From Rhodococcus sp. NBC_00297 (lineage in GTDB: Bacteria > Actinomycetota > Actinomycetes > Mycobacteriales > Mycobacteriaceae), in NCBI RefSeq assembly GCF_036173065.1, contig NZ_CP108041.1:1612001-1676000 (forward strand): a stretch of DNA of 64,000 bases. Reading direction: 5' to 3'. Shown here in pieces: positions 63,952 to 64,000 of this stretch. Both the position numbers and the translations under genes were made by a program. Numbering within the stretch: the stretch's first letter is position 1; each line of letters starts with the position of its first letter. The notes under the pieces were generated by a model. That model saw nothing but the letters and a program-made list of their open reading frames with translations, did no database searches and was not told the DNA's origin.

Positions 63952-64000
63952 CTGACGTAGGCCGTGTGCGCTCGCTCATCCACAGGGTGCGCGCTGTCCA

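Overview
High-GC actinobacterial chromosome, most likely a Rhodococcus or close mycolic-acid relative. The evidence is a dnaK-grpE-dnaJ-hspR operon with HspR-type operators, an iniB-iniA-iniC operon otherwise known from mycobacteria and relatives, IdeR/DtxR-type iron boxes and a hydroxamate-siderophore NRPS. From recalled M. tuberculosis gene order (not checked here), several blocks echo the Rv0338c-Rv0353 neighbourhood: the Fe-S reductase, a LuxR regulator, iniBAC and dnaK-grpE-dnaJ-hspR.

Layout. (1) 1-5379: right-hand part of an integrated element beside a tRNA-Thr gene. It holds a second, truncated tyrosine recombinase, a parA/partner partition pair with a repeat-rich upstream region, an excisionase, an XRE regulator and the integrase; its left end is outside the window. 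(2) 5380-9541: tRNA-Thr(TGT), two tandem membrane GGDEF diguanylate cyclases and a ThrE-like exporter. (3) 9545-28173: siderophore locus with MbtH, ornithine N5-monooxygenase and a 5,359-residue four-module NRPS, two IdeR-like boxes, and an alpha/beta hydrolase just upstream. By-eye specificity codes predict N5-acyl-N5-hydroxyornithine (epimerised), Ser (epimerised), N5-hydroxyornithine and one unassigned residue, with a terminal condensation domain instead of a thioesterase. This is an erythrochelin-like plan. (4) 28337-30868: otsA and a flavin reductase. (5) 30872-35118: hspR, dnaJ, grpE, dnaK and two HAIR-like operators. (6) 35181-41201: a duplicated non-coding repeat, an ABC exporter, an SDR-fold protein without its catalytic Tyr/Lys, a coiled-coil protein, a secreted lipase and a small membrane protein.

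(7) 41204-58480 is the most unusual part. The iniB-iniA-iniC operon (giant repeat protein plus two dynamin-like GTPases) diverges from a translationally coupled series: a membrane-anchored Hsp70-type ATPase without a substrate-binding domain, a LuxR regulator without a P-loop, and a first shortened Hsp70-N-lobe paralogue. A second shortened paralogue and a secreted S1 protease follow. The two short paralogues keep one conserved N-lobe segment, then a membrane helix and a proline-rich outer tail. I propose an envelope-stress sensing and membrane-remodelling system. The individual families are recognised; the joint function is inference.

(8) 58403-64000: a 25-residue membrane micro-ORF, small membrane and secreted proteins, and a large membrane Fe-S (heterodisulfide-reductase-like) protein with a repetitive Ala/Pro/Lys tail. 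Two dyads resembling TetR-family operators lie upstream of it.
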